Positions 17,132-26,040 of a DNA stretch of 64,000 nt are shown here, piece by piece. How positions within the stretch are numbered: position 1 is the first letter of the stretch; each line of letters starts with the position of its first letter. A program made the position numbers and the translations under genes. The stretch is from Sphingomonas adhaesiva (lineage in GTDB: Bacteria; Pseudomonadota; Alphaproteobacteria; Sphingomonadales; Sphingomonadaceae): the NCBI RefSeq assembly GCF_036946125.1, contig NZ_JAQIJT010000001.1:186001-250000 (forward strand), given 5' to 3'. The notes beneath the pieces are model-generated. The model was not told where the DNA came from and did no database searches. It saw only the letters and a program-made list of their open reading frames with translations.

Positions 17132-18718
17132 TCACGAACACCCCTTTGGCGTCGCGCGCAACAGCACCCGCCCCGGCATCGCTCCGGTCGCCGCGCCGTC
17201 ACGCAGCGCCAGCTTTCCGTTGACGAACAGCGCGCTGACACCGGCGCTGGCGACGCGCGGGTGGACATAGTCCGCGCGCGGCGCGTAACGCGCGGGATCG
17301 AACACCACGACATCCGCGAAATAGCCCGGCCGCAGATACCCGCGCCGCGCGATGCGATAGATGTCCGCGGTCGCGCCGGTCGAGCGGCGGATGAAATCGG
17401 CGAGCGTGATGACCTTCCGCTCCACCACATAGGTCCGGTATTTCTTCGGGAAGGTCGCCCATTGCCGCGGATGGCCGTCCGACCCGTCGGAGCTGGTGAC
17501 CACCCACGGCTGCTGCATGAGGAGGTCGACGTCGCGGTCCGCCATGTTGAAGCTGGCGATCGCGCTCCCTGCGGGGTCCGTCCGGTCCCTGTTCGGCACG
17601 CGCAGGATGCGGATCGCGGCATCGACCGGCGACAGTTTCCACAGCGTCGCCATCTGCCCCAGCGTGCGCCCGGTCCACGGCTGCCCCTGCGCGGTCAGCA
17701 GGATCGATTCCCTGCCCCCGCGGCGGCGCAGGTTCTCCGCCATCTCCGCCTTGATCTTTGCCAGCGTCGCGGGGTCGTCGAACCGCGCGATCATCCTCGC
17801 ATAGCCGCCGTCGACCGCCCAGCCCGGCACCAGCGCGGCGTCCACGCTGCTGCCCGAGGCGAGCCAGGGATATTGGTCCGCGGTCACCTCCTGCCCCGCG
17901 CGGCGCGCCGCCTCGATCGTGGCGATCAGCGTCGGGGCCATGCCCTGCACGTCGACGCCCAGCGCCTTCAGGTGCGCGATATGCACCGGCATCCCAGCCT
18001 CGCGCCCGATCCGGATCGCCTCCTTCGTGGAGGCGATCAGGCCGATCGTATAATTGGATTCGTCGCGCTGGTGGCTGTCGTACATGCCGCCGCGCGACGC
18101 CGCCTCGCGGGCGACCGCGATCACCTCCTCGGTCTTCGCATAGCTTTGCGGGGCGTAGAACAGCCCCGTCGAGAAGCCGGTCGCCCCCTGGCACATCGCG
18201 CCCGCGACCAGCGCCTTTTCCCGCGCCAGTTCGGCCGGCGTCGGCGCACGGTCGTCGCGTCCCAGCACGCGCGTGCGCACCGCGCCGAAGCCGACGAAGG
18301 GCACGATGTTGGTGCCCACGCCGCCGGCGGTCAGCTTGCGTGCGTCCGCCGCCACGTCGGGCGTGCCGTATCCGTCGACCCCGGTGACGATCGTCGCCAC
18401 CCCCTGCGCCAGCCAGGGCAGGTTGACGTGCTGCCGTACATCGGCGGCGCGGATATAGGTATCGGGGTGGGTGTGCGCGTCGATGAAGCCCGGCGCGACG
18501 ATGCGGTGGCGCGCGTCCACGACCTGTTTCGCGCGCGTATCGCGGGTCGGGCCGACATAGACGATGCGGTCGCCGACGATCTCCACGTCGCCGGTGACGG
18601 GGGCGGTGGAGGCCCCGGTGTAGATGGTGCCGCCGCGGATCACGATATCGACGGTGGTGCCCGCCTGCGCGACCGCGGGGCCGGCGAGCAGCGCGGCGAG
18701 AGCGAACATCGGCTTCAT
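17132..18718 (-). CDS. N-acyl-D-amino-acid deacylase-like amidohydrolase, exported
   Basis: A 528-residue amidohydrolase with a signal peptide (MKPMFALAALLAGPAVAQA) so probably periplasmic. The metal motif FIDAHTHPD (H82, H84) follows a small beta domain; later ligands appear in DSHQRDESN, VHIAHLKALG and SSDGSDGHPR, and the C-terminal GYFADVVVFDP strand is typical. The closest recognised group is D-aminoacylase, which releases D-amino acids from N-acyl forms, but the GNCG segment supplying a metal-binding cysteine there reads TGVDGYG here. Its ATG overlaps the stop of the acylase gene by four bases. Gene neighbours support a D-amino acid substrate. Confidence 0.82.
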   Translation of the reverse strand: MKPMFALAALLAGPAVAQAGTTVDIVIRGGTIYTGASTAPVTGDVEIVGDRIVYVGPTRDTRAKQVVDARHRIVAPGFIDAHTHPDTYIRAADVRQHVNLPWLAQGVATIVTGVDGYGTPDVAADARKLTAGGVGTNIVPFVGFGAVRTRVLGRDDRAPTPAELAREKALVAGAMCQGATGFSTGLFYAPQSYAKTEEVIAVAREAASRGGMYDSHQRDESNYTIGLIASTKEAIRIGREAGMPVHIAHLKALGVDVQGMAPTLIATIEAARRAGQEVTADQYPWLASGSSVDAALVPGWAVDGGYARMIARFDDPATLAKIKAEMAENLRRRGGRESILLTAQGQPWTGRTLGQMATLWKLSPVDAAIRILRVPNRDRTDPAGSAIASFNMADRDVDLLMQQPWVVTSSDGSDGHPRQWATFPKKYRTYVVERKVITLADFIRRSTGATADIYRIARRGYLRPGYFADVVVFDPARYAPRADYVHPRVASAGVSALFVNGKLALRDGAATGAMPGRVLLRATPKGCS

Positions 18719-21060
18719 GCGCGGGTCCCGGGCGACAGGGTGGTGACGGTGCGGACATGCGCGTCGACCGCGGCGCGCGTGTACAGCATCGGGTGCATTT
18801 GGCCCGCGATCCACGGATCGTACTGATCGCGGTAGTGCGGGCTCTTCGGATCGGCGGACTGGCCGGGCAGGTTGAGCATGAGCGACTGGTCCCACGCCCC
18901 GACGTCGATCACCTGAAGGTAGCTCGCCCCGCCCCCGGTGCGCCAGCCCGGACCATTGCCCAGCCAGCGCGCCATCACCGTATAGCCGTCCCCGCCCGAT
19001 CCCTTGCCGTCGATCGGCGGGAAGGCGGCGGCGATCGCGGGGATGCGCGACAGCGGATGCGCGATGCGCACCTGATGCAGCGCGTCCCACCGCCACGCCG
19101 CAGGATCGGGGCCAAGGAGGGCGCCCGCCCGGTCCCACCCGGCGGCCAGCGACGCGGCGACCAGCGCGGGGCGCTTGCGCGCCTCCGCCACCAGGACGCC
19201 GGGCGCGATCTCTGTCACCAGATCCTGCGCGCGCGGCGGGATCAGCACGCCCAGCATCCGCCGCGACAGGTCGCGCCAGACGATCTCGAACAACGCCGCC
19301 GCCGCGCTGGCGCCGTCCAGCCGCGCGTTCCAGCCGCGCAGCATGTCCGCCGCGGGGGACGCGCCGGCAGGCAGCAACGCCACGAACGCCTGCGCGGGCA
19401 GCGACAGCGTATCGTGCTGGAGCGCGACGCTGTCGGCCAACGTGTGCCGGGGCTGGGCGGACAGCACCGCGGCGATCCGGTCGTAGCGATAGGGATCGCG
19501 GAACGAATAGGCCGGGACGCGGTCCGCGGGCCAATCGGCGGGCAGATTGTTCTGATTGGCCGATGCGAACCACCCTTTGGCCGGATTGTATTCGCTCGGC
19601 AGGCGGCGGAAGTCGGTGTAGCCGGTCCAGTCGTAGCGCCCGTCGCCCGGCACCGGCAGCAGCCCGTCGCCCCTCTTTCGCGTCGGCTGGAAACCGATCA
19701 CCTGCCACCCGGTGTTGCCCGCGACGTCGGCATAATGGAAATTGGTCGGCGACGGATGCAGCACGAACGCCTGCTTCAGCGAGGCCCAGTCGCCGGCCAG
19801 GTTGATCGCGATCATCGCGAACGCGCCGCTGCCGCCCGGCTGCATCCCGATCGTCGCCAGCACCGTGGCGCGGCGGCGCGCGGGGTCGTGGCTGACCACC
19901 GGCCCCTGCACCGCATGGCGCAGCGTCGCGGCGGCGGGGGCGGCATCCTTGACCGGGATCGCCACGTCGATGCGGTCGAACCGCTTCCACCCGCCGCCGT
20001 GGCGGTAGCGTTCGGGGTCGTCGGGGTGCAGCTCCAGCACGAACAGGTCGGACTGGTCGATGTGGAAATTGGTGCGTCCGAACGCGAAGCGATCGGTGTG
20101 CCCCTGCATGATCCCCGGCAGCCCGGGCGCGCCGCCGCCGATCACGTCCAGCCCCGGCGCGGTCAGATGGGCGACGTGGCGCGGTGCGAAGCCGCCGATC
20201 CCCAGATGCGGATCGTTGGCCAGGATCGCACGGCCCGTCGCGGAGCGCTGCGGCGCGATCGTCCAGGCGTTGCTGCCCGCATTGGCGCGCTCCAGCGGGG
20301 TGTCCGGCTCCCCCGGCTCGCGGGTCGGCGTCTGCGGCCCGAACGGCAGCGCCCCCAGCCGCAGCACGCCCAGATCCGCTTCGCTCACCGCGGTCACGTC
20401 CAGCCCGTCGGGCACGGTCATGCGGTGCGCCGGGCGGAGCGGCGCGACGATCGCATCCAGCTCCAGCAGCCCCAGCGCGGCGAGCTGCGCGCGGCGCACC
20501 TCGTCGTCGGCATTTCCCTCCGCCCCGCCGCGCGCCAGCACGAAATCGCGCACGTCCCACGTCAGCGGGCGCACGTTCAGGATCGCATATTCGGCCGGCA
20601 GCAGCGACGGATCGGCGGTCACCTCCGCGACGCGGGCGTTGATCCCGGCGCAATAGGCGCGCGCGCAGGCCAGTACGTCGGCGGGCACCCGCGCCAGTTC
20701 CGCCGCCGGGTCGCCGCGATAATGGAACAGGCGCGCCGCGGCGTCGTGCCGCGCGAAGTCCGCCCCGAACGCCTCCGCCATCCGCCCCAGGTCGCGGCGG
20801 TGCGACAGGTCGATCTGGAACAGCCGGTCGCGCGCGACGACATAGCCCTGCCCGAAGAAGGCATCCGGGATCGTCGCGGCGCGGATGTGCGGCACGCCCC
20901 ATTCGTCATCCGCGATCTCGATCGGCGCGGACGCTTCCGCCACGACGACGGTGCGCGACGGCGTCGCGACGCCGGCGGGACGCTGCGGCTTCGCCCGGCA
21001 CGCCGGGGCCAGCGCCACGACCGCGGCGGAGCCGAGCAGGAAGGAGCGACGGTCGAACAT
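18715..21060 (-). CDS. Penicillin acylase-family N-terminal-nucleophile hydrolase with Tat-like signal
   Basis: A 781-residue Ntn hydrolase. The start MFDRRSFLLGSAAVVALAPA is a twin-arginine-type signal, so the folded enzyme is probably exported. After an A-chain region with EWGVPHIRA and DRLFQIDLSHRR, the self-cleavage site AGSNAWTIAP gives Ser263 as new N-terminus and nucleophile; the B-chain carries NDPHLG and GHTDRFAFGRTNFH. The family hydrolyses amide bonds of penicillins, acyl-homoserine lactones, or other N-acyl amino compounds. As the first gene of the minus-strand run, coupled to an N-acyl-D-amino acid deacylase-like gene, it may trim acylated amino compounds in the periplasm. Confidence 0.88.
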   Translation of the reverse strand: MFDRRSFLLGSAAVVALAPACRAKPQRPAGVATPSRTVVVAEASAPIEIADDEWGVPHIRAATIPDAFFGQGYVVARDRLFQIDLSHRRDLGRMAEAFGADFARHDAAARLFHYRGDPAAELARVPADVLACARAYCAGINARVAEVTADPSLLPAEYAILNVRPLTWDVRDFVLARGGAEGNADDEVRRAQLAALGLLELDAIVAPLRPAHRMTVPDGLDVTAVSEADLGVLRLGALPFGPQTPTREPGEPDTPLERANAGSNAWTIAPQRSATGRAILANDPHLGIGGFAPRHVAHLTAPGLDVIGGGAPGLPGIMQGHTDRFAFGRTNFHIDQSDLFVLELHPDDPERYRHGGGWKRFDRIDVAIPVKDAAPAAATLRHAVQGPVVSHDPARRRATVLATIGMQPGGSGAFAMIAINLAGDWASLKQAFVLHPSPTNFHYADVAGNTGWQVIGFQPTRKRGDGLLPVPGDGRYDWTGYTDFRRLPSEYNPAKGWFASANQNNLPADWPADRVPAYSFRDPYRYDRIAAVLSAQPRHTLADSVALQHDTLSLPAQAFVALLPAGASPAADMLRGWNARLDGASAAAALFEIVWRDLSRRMLGVLIPPRAQDLVTEIAPGVLVAEARKRPALVAASLAAGWDRAGALLGPDPAAWRWDALHQVRIAHPLSRIPAIAAAFPPIDGKGSGGDGYTVMARWLGNGPGWRTGGGASYLQVIDVGAWDQSLMLNLPGQSADPKSPHYRDQYDPWIAGQMHPMLYTRAAVDAHVRTVTTLSPGTRA

Positions 21061-21377
21061 CGGACACGAACTCCGGTGGGGATGGCGAATGTCCACGCTA
21101 ACGGCCCTGCCGCCGCCGTCCATACCGCAGGCGGACGGCGGGCATAGGGCACGGCTATGGCGCGACCGCCGGACGCCACCGTATAGTCGCGGGCTATGGC
21201 CTCGCGAAGCGTTCGAAGCGCCGCGCCGCTTGACGCGTCCCGCGCCCGCCCGGCACCTTCGCCCATCGAAACCCGCCAGACCGCCGGCATCCAACGACCG
21301 GGGCGCGGGGATCGCGTCGCGCGGGAGCGACGGAAGGCCGCGCCCCGGCGGCGCGGTCAGCGAGCCATTAGGGGGCC
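21061..21377. other. Divergent control region between acylase gene and TonB receptor
   Basis: A 317-base region with no convincing gene. It must contain promoters for both directions. Seen in it are an inverted repeat CCGCCGTCC/GGACGGCGG separated by 11 bases near 21115-21143, and two direct copies of GGCTATGGC near 21157 and 21195. AGGGGG precedes the receptor start. No clear -35/-10 pair stands out. Confidence 0.4.
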
Positions 21378-24300
21378 ATGATGACGATTGAGAGGCAGTT
21401 CGACCGCCGCAAGGCTTTCCTCGCCGGCTTCGCGAGCATGGCGGCGCTGGCCGTATCGCTCCCCGCCGCCGCGCAGGAGGCGGCGCCGACCCGCAACACC
21501 GCCACCGCGCAGGCGCCGGAGCCCGCGTCCGACAGCGGCGAGGCGGGCCCCGACGTCGTCGTGACCGGCACGCGCATCGTCCGCAGCGGCTTCGAGGCAC
21601 CGACGCCGCTGACGGTGCTCAGCCGTGAGGACATCCAGAACGGCTCGCCGTCGAACAACATCGCGGACTTCGTCAACCAGCTGCCCGCCCTCGCCGGGTC
21701 GACCCGGCCGTCCAACTCGCGCCTCAACCTGTCGAGCGGGCAGGCGGGCATCAATGCGCTCAACCTGCGCAACCTGGGGCCGGAGCGAACGCTGGTGCTG
21801 CTCGACGGACGGCGGTCGGTGCCGTCGACGATCAACGGGCTGGTCGACATCAATACGCTGCCGCAGGCACTGATCGAACGGGTCGAGGTCGTCACCGGGG
21901 GCGCATCCGCCGCTTACGGCTCGGACGCGGTCGCCGGCGTGGTCAACTTCGTCCTGAACAAGAAGTACCAGGGGCTCAAGGTCGCGATCGACAGCGGCAT
22001 CACCGAGGAAGGCGACGGCGGGAATTACTCGTTCCAGGTCGCGGGCGGCACCTCGTTCGCCGGTGGTCGCGGCCATATCCTGCTGAGCGGGGAGGTCGCG
22101 CATCGCGACGGCATCTTCTCGGTCGACCGCGACTGGAACCAGATCGGCTTCCTCCGCTTCGAAAACCCGGCCTACAACGCCGCCACCAACTCCAGCGTCC
22201 CGCAGTACATCTTCGTGCGCGGCGCCGGGCCGACCAATTCCACCCCGGGCGGCATCATCACCAATTCCGCCGGCACCACGCCCAACGCGCTGCGCGGCCT
22301 CTATTTCGGGCCGGGCGGGCAGCCGCTGCAATATCAATATGGCGCGCTGACCTTTCCCGCGGTGAGCGGGTCGGCGGCACCGGCGCGGACCGTCGGAGGC
22401 GACTGGCGCGTCAACGATACGGGACGGCGCATCGGGCTCGATCCGCTCGACGACCGCTACGGCGTGTTCGGTCGCGTCAGCTTCGAGGTGGCGGACGGGG
22501 TCGAGCTGTTCGCGGAAGGGGCGTACAACCGCCAGCACGTCTTCTTCAACGCCGGGCCGAACCTGTCGACCGGCGCGGTGCTGAACGCCACCGGCTGTTC
22601 GGGCGCGGCGACCGCCGCGGCCGCGCCGCTGACCTGCAATGCCTTCCTCTACAATACGCTGGGACCCGCGCGGTTGCAGGGCGTGACGAGCGTCACCGTC
22701 GCCACGAGCTTCGCCGACCTGCCGTTCCGCGCGGTCGACAACAAGCGCGAGGCGCAGCGTTACGCGGTGGGCGCGGAGGGCGATCTGAACCTGTTCGGCA
22801 AACGATCGCCGTGGAACGTCTATGCGCAATACGGCCGCGTGGATACGCGCGAGCAGCTGCGCAACATCCAGAACGTCACGCGGCTGAACAATGCCACGAG
22901 CGTCGCCTTCGCGCCGGTGGGCAACGCCGGCGGCTATGCGCCGGGCTCGATCCAGTGCCTCGTCAACCTGAACGCCAGCACCGCCGACGACGATCGCGCC
23001 TGCGTGCCGCTCAACCGGCTGGGGCTGGGCGTCGCCAACCCGGCGGCGATCCCGTACGTGCTGGGCGATCCCTACCGCGAGCAGCGGCTGCAACAGATCA
23101 CCGCGGGCGCCAACCTGTCGCTGACGCCGTTCGCCACCTGGGCGGGCGACGTCAGCATCGCGGTGGGCGCGGAATATCGCGAGGAGAAGGTCAGCGGCTT
23201 CGTGCCCAGCGAGTTTCAGCCGGTTCCGGTGCGTGACGCCAGCGGCAACGTCACCGGCGCGACGAACCGCTGGTCGGTCGGCAATTATCTGGCCAGCGTC
23301 GGGCGCTACGACGTCAAGGAAGCGTATCTGGAGACGGCGGTCCCGCTCGGCTTCGGGCTGGAGTTCAACGGCGCGGCGCGAGCGACCGACTATTCGACCG
23401 CCGGCTACGTCACGACATGGAAGGCGGGCGCGACCTGGCAGCCGATCGAGGACATCCGCCTGCGCGTGACGCGGTCGCGCGACATCCGCGCGCCCAACCT
23501 GAACGACCTGTTCCAGGCGGGCGCCGCCAACAGCGATTCGGTGACCAACCCCGGGTTCCAGGACGGCCGCGCCCCCGCCTTCATCCCCGCGGGTCAGCCG
23601 CCGCAGTCGGGCTACTCCTATTCGGGCTTCGCCACCGGCAACACGCGGCTGGGCCCGGAGAAGTCCGACCAGTGGAACGTCGGCGCGGTGCTGACGCCGC
23701 GCTTCCTGCCGGGGTTCAACCTGTCGGTCGACTATTTCGACATCAAGGTGCGCGACGGGATCAGCACGTTCAGCGCACAGCAGATCGTGAACCTCTGCTA
23801 TCTCGGCAATACCGACTTCTGCGACGCGGTCAGCATCGATCAGTCGCGGACGCAGAACCCGGCGCAGCCGTATCTCATCATCGGCAGCCAGCCGTTCAAC
23901 GCGGCGAGCCAGAAGGTGCGCGGGGTCGATATCGACGCCTCCTACCGCCTGCCGCTCGACCGGCTGTTCGGGGAGACCAACGGCGCGGTGACGGTACGCG
24001 GCATCGCCACGCGCTACATCGACAATCTGTTCGACAGCGGCGTGCCGCAGTCGATCGTGCTCAATTCGGTGGGCGTCAACAGCGGGCAGACCACGACGCC
24101 GACGTGGATCTACCGGGCGAGCGTCGCGGTCGACACCGACGATTTCTCGATCACCGCGGTGGGTCGCGGGGTGAGCGCGGGCAAATATGCCGCCAGCGGG
24201 ATCGAGTGCCAGACGACGTGCCCGGTCGCGACGACCAACGTCCCGACCTATCAGTCGAACCGGATCGACGGCGTGTTCTATGCCGACCTCAACCTGACGC

Positions 24301-24467
24301 AGAAGGTGCGGTTCGACGGCGCCGAGGCGGAGTTCTTCGTCAACGTGACGAACCTGTTCAACCGCGATCCGATGCTGCTGCCGGAAACCGGGCTGGCAGC
24401 CAACAGCACCTATTCGGACCTGCTGGGGCGGCAGTTCCGCATCGGCATCCGCATGGAAACGCGCTGA
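21378..24467 (+). CDS. TonB-dependent outer membrane receptor
   Basis: A 1029-residue receptor with a signal peptide ending near PAAAQ, a short linker, then the plug: DVVVTGTRI as a TonB-box-like/plug start, LTVLSREDI, RNLGPERTLVLLDGRR, and VEVVTGGASAAYGSDAVAGVVNFVL, followed by a long beta barrel. It imports substrates too large or rare for porins using TonB energy. It is divergent from the acylase/D-amino-acid genes and shares their 317-base control region, suggesting uptake of the substrate processed by them. The protein ends in arginine rather than the usual aromatic residue. Confidence 0.92.
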   Translation: MMTIERQFDRRKAFLAGFASMAALAVSLPAAAQEAAPTRNTATAQAPEPASDSGEAGPDVVVTGTRIVRSGFEAPTPLTVLSREDIQNGSPSNNIADFVNQLPALAGSTRPSNSRLNLSSGQAGINALNLRNLGPERTLVLLDGRRSVPSTINGLVDINTLPQALIERVEVVTGGASAAYGSDAVAGVVNFVLNKKYQGLKVAIDSGITEEGDGGNYSFQVAGGTSFAGGRGHILLSGEVAHRDGIFSVDRDWNQIGFLRFENPAYNAATNSSVPQYIFVRGAGPTNSTPGGIITNSAGTTPNALRGLYFGPGGQPLQYQYGALTFPAVSGSAAPARTVGGDWRVNDTGRRIGLDPLDDRYGVFGRVSFEVADGVELFAEGAYNRQHVFFNAGPNLSTGAVLNATGCSGAATAAAAPLTCNAFLYNTLGPARLQGVTSVTVATSFADLPFRAVDNKREAQRYAVGAEGDLNLFGKRSPWNVYAQYGRVDTREQLRNIQNVTRLNNATSVAFAPVGNAGGYAPGSIQCLVNLNASTADDDRACVPLNRLGLGVANPAAIPYVLGDPYREQRLQQITAGANLSLTPFATWAGDVSIAVGAEYREEKVSGFVPSEFQPVPVRDASGNVTGATNRWSVGNYLASVGRYDVKEAYLETAVPLGFGLEFNGAARATDYSTAGYVTTWKAGATWQPIEDIRLRVTRSRDIRAPNLNDLFQAGAANSDSVTNPGFQDGRAPAFIPAGQPPQSGYSYSGFATGNTRLGPEKSDQWNVGAVLTPRFLPGFNLSVDYFDIKVRDGISTFSAQQIVNLCYLGNTDFCDAVSIDQSRTQNPAQPYLIIGSQPFNAASQKVRGVDIDASYRLPLDRLFGETNGAVTVRGIATRYIDNLFDSGVPQSIVLNSVGVNSGQTTTPTWIYRASVAVDTDDFSITAVGRGVSAGKYAASGIECQTTCPVATTNVPTYQSNRIDGVFYADLNLTQKVRFDGAEAEFFVNVTNLFNRDPMLLPETGLAANSTYSDLLGRQFRIGIRMETR

Positions 24468-24477
24468 TACGGACCTC

Positions 24478-24502
24478 CGGGCGGGGGCCGCACCCCGCCC
24501 GC
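24478..24502. terminator. GC-rich hairpin between convergent genes
   Basis: GGGCGGGG and CCCCGCCC flank a six-base loop in the 43-base gap between the TonB receptor and the convergent ohrR. No U-tract follows on either strand, so it is a possible bidirectional terminator only. Confidence 0.4.
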
Positions 24503-24510
24503 CGGCCCGC

Positions 24511-24960
24511 CTACGGCCGCAGCGTCGGCGTCAGCTCGCTGATGCGCACGCGGAAGGTCTCGACCTGGCTCTTCAGGATCGCGATCTCCTCCAGCGTCAT
24601 GCCCGATTTCGCGATCAGTTCCTCGCCCAGGCAGGCGCAGCGGTCGCGCATATCGCGGCCCTTTCCGGTCAGGCGCACCTGCACCTGCCGTTCGTCCAGC
24701 GGGTTGCGCGACCGCTCCACCAGCCCCGCCGCCTCCAGCCGCTTCACCAGCGGGGTCACCGTACTGGATTCCAGCGTCAGCCGCTGCGCGATCGTACCGA
24801 CCGTGCGTCCATCCTCCTCCCACAGCGCATGCAGGACGAGATATTGCGGATAGGTGATGCCCAGCGCGTCCAGCATGGGCTTGTACGTCCGCCCCACCGC
24901 CATGTTCGCTGCATAGAGCGAGAAGCAGAACTGGTCTTCCAGCGGTAACGTGCTGCCCAA
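24511..24960 (-). CDS. ohrR: OhrR, MarR-family organic peroxide sensor
   Basis: A 149-residue MarR-family repressor. The peroxide-sensing cysteine is C12 in LEDQFCFSLYAA, the conserved position for OhrR; further cysteines C108 and C110 could serve as the resolving thiol of a two-cysteine type. The winged helix spans about residues 50-100 with LTLESSTVTPLVKRLE as recognition helix and DERQ in the wing. It lies divergent from ohr, its usual target, across a 126-base region containing a dyad. Oxidation of C12 by organic hydroperoxides should release DNA. Confidence 0.92.
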   Translation of the reverse strand: MGSTLPLEDQFCFSLYAANMAVGRTYKPMLDALGITYPQYLVLHALWEEDGRTVGTIAQRLTLESSTVTPLVKRLEAAGLVERSRNPLDERQVQVRLTGKGRDMRDRCACLGEELIAKSGMTLEEIAILKSQVETFRVRISELTPTLRP

Positions 24961-25041
24961 GGCGGATTCTCCGGTACGTCTCGCGAGCGCTATCGCACAA
25001 AGACGAGCCTTTACAAGGCCTCGCCGACCGCCCTAGAATAT

Positions 25042-25070
25042 ATTATTGCGGTAATCGATATTGCGATAAT
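25042..25070. promoter_or_regulatory. Candidate OhrR operator in the ohrR-ohr intergenic region
   Basis: ATTATTGC (25042-25049) and GCGATAAT (25063-25070) form an inverted repeat with one mismatch. Inside it, ATTGCGGTAAT and ATTGCGATAAT are near-direct repeats. The cluster is the only AT-rich stretch between the divergent genes and lies just before the ohr ribosome-binding site, as expected for an OhrR-controlled promoter. Confidence 0.55.
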
Positions 25071-25086
25071 CATGAGGAGCGACCGG

Positions 25087-25512
25087 ATGTCCATCGACGT
25101 GAAATATCGCACCACCGCCACCGCCACGGGCGGCCGCGAAGGCCATGCGCGCAGCGACGACGGCGCGCTGGACGTGACGCTGTCGACCCCGCGCGCGCTG
25201 GGGGGCGCCGGCGGGGCCGGCACCAATCCCGAGCAGATGTTCGCCGCGGGCTATTCCGCCTGCTTCATCGGCGCGCTGAAGGTCGCGGGCCAGCAGCTGA
25301 AGGTGAAGGTGCCCGACGACACGACCGTCGTCGCCAGCATCGGCATCGGGCCGCGCGCCGCCGGCGGCTTCGGGCTGACCGCGGAGCTGACCGTCGACCT
25401 GCCGGAGATCGACCCCGCGACGGCGGAGCGACTGGTCGCCGCGGCGCACGACATCTGCCCCTATTCGAACGCGACGCGGGGGAATATCGACGTGGGGCTG
25501 GCGCTCGCCTGA
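25087..25512 (+). CDS. ohr: Organic hydroperoxide resistance peroxidase Ohr
   Basis: A 141-residue Ohr/OsmC-fold thiol peroxidase that reduces fatty-acid and other organic hydroperoxides. The two reactive cysteines are C59 in GYSACFIGAL and C124 in HDICPYSNATRG. The ATG at 25087 was chosen over one 15 bases upstream because GAGGAGCG sits in front of it. The divergent ohrR and the dyad between them indicate control by OhrR. It is followed after 21 bases by gloA, another detoxification gene, possibly on the same transcript. Confidence 0.95.
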   Translation: MSIDVKYRTTATATGGREGHARSDDGALDVTLSTPRALGGAGGAGTNPEQMFAAGYSACFIGALKVAGQQLKVKVPDDTTVVASIGIGPRAAGGFGLTAELTVDLPEIDPATAERLVAAAHDICPYSNATRGNIDVGLALA

Positions 25513-25533
25513 CCGTTCACGGAGATATCGATC

Positions 25534-26040
25534 ATGTCCCGCATTCCCGGTACCGAGGGGTTCGTGCTGAACCAGACGATGCTGCGCGTGCGCGATCCGC
25601 GCGCGTCGCTCGCCTTCTACCGCGACGTGCTGGGCATGACGCTGCTCCAGCAGCTGGACTTCGCGGAGATGAAGTTCTCGCTCTACTTCCTGGCCTATCT
25701 GAAGGACGGCGAGGTGGTGCCGGAGCATCCGGTCGAGCGCGCGCATTTCATCTTCACGCGCGAAACCACGCTGGAGCTGACGCACAATTGGGGGACCGAG
25801 AGCGATCCCGGTTTCGCCGGCTATCACAGCGGCAACGAGGAACCGCGCGGGTTCGGGCATCTGGGCGTGTCGGTTCCCGATGTCGCGGCGGCGTGCGCGC
25901 GGTTCGAGGAACTGGGCGTGCCGTTCAGGAAGCGGCCGCAGGACGGCGCGATGAAGGAGATCGCCTTCATCACCGATCCCGACGGTTACTGGATCGAGAT
26001 CCTGTCCCCCGCCGGCATGGCGCCCGCGCTACAGCAATAG
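25534..26040 (+). CDS. gloA: Lactoylglutathione lyase (glyoxalase I)
   Basis: A 168-residue glyoxalase I converting the hemithioacetal of methylglyoxal and glutathione to S-lactoylglutathione. The four metal ligands of the family are visible: Q14, E81 (LELTHN), H109 (GFGHLGVSV) and E155 (GYWIEIL). The insertion with FAGYHSGNEEPRGFGH is typical of the longer, zinc-type form. It is located directly after ohr and its last 12 bases overlap the end of the convergent TauE-like gene. Confidence 0.94.
   Translation: MSRIPGTEGFVLNQTMLRVRDPRASLAFYRDVLGMTLLQQLDFAEMKFSLYFLAYLKDGEVVPEHPVERAHFIFTRETTLELTHNWGTESDPGFAGYHSGNEEPRGFGHLGVSVPDVAAACARFEELGVPFRKRPQDGAMKEIAFITDPDGYWIEILSPAGMAPALQQ

Noticed and set aside
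17132..20902. Open frame of over 1200 codons spanning the amidohydrolase and acylase genes
   Set aside because: The true amidohydrolase begins at 18718 with a signal peptide; upstream sequence in this frame is an out-of-frame reading of the acylase gene.
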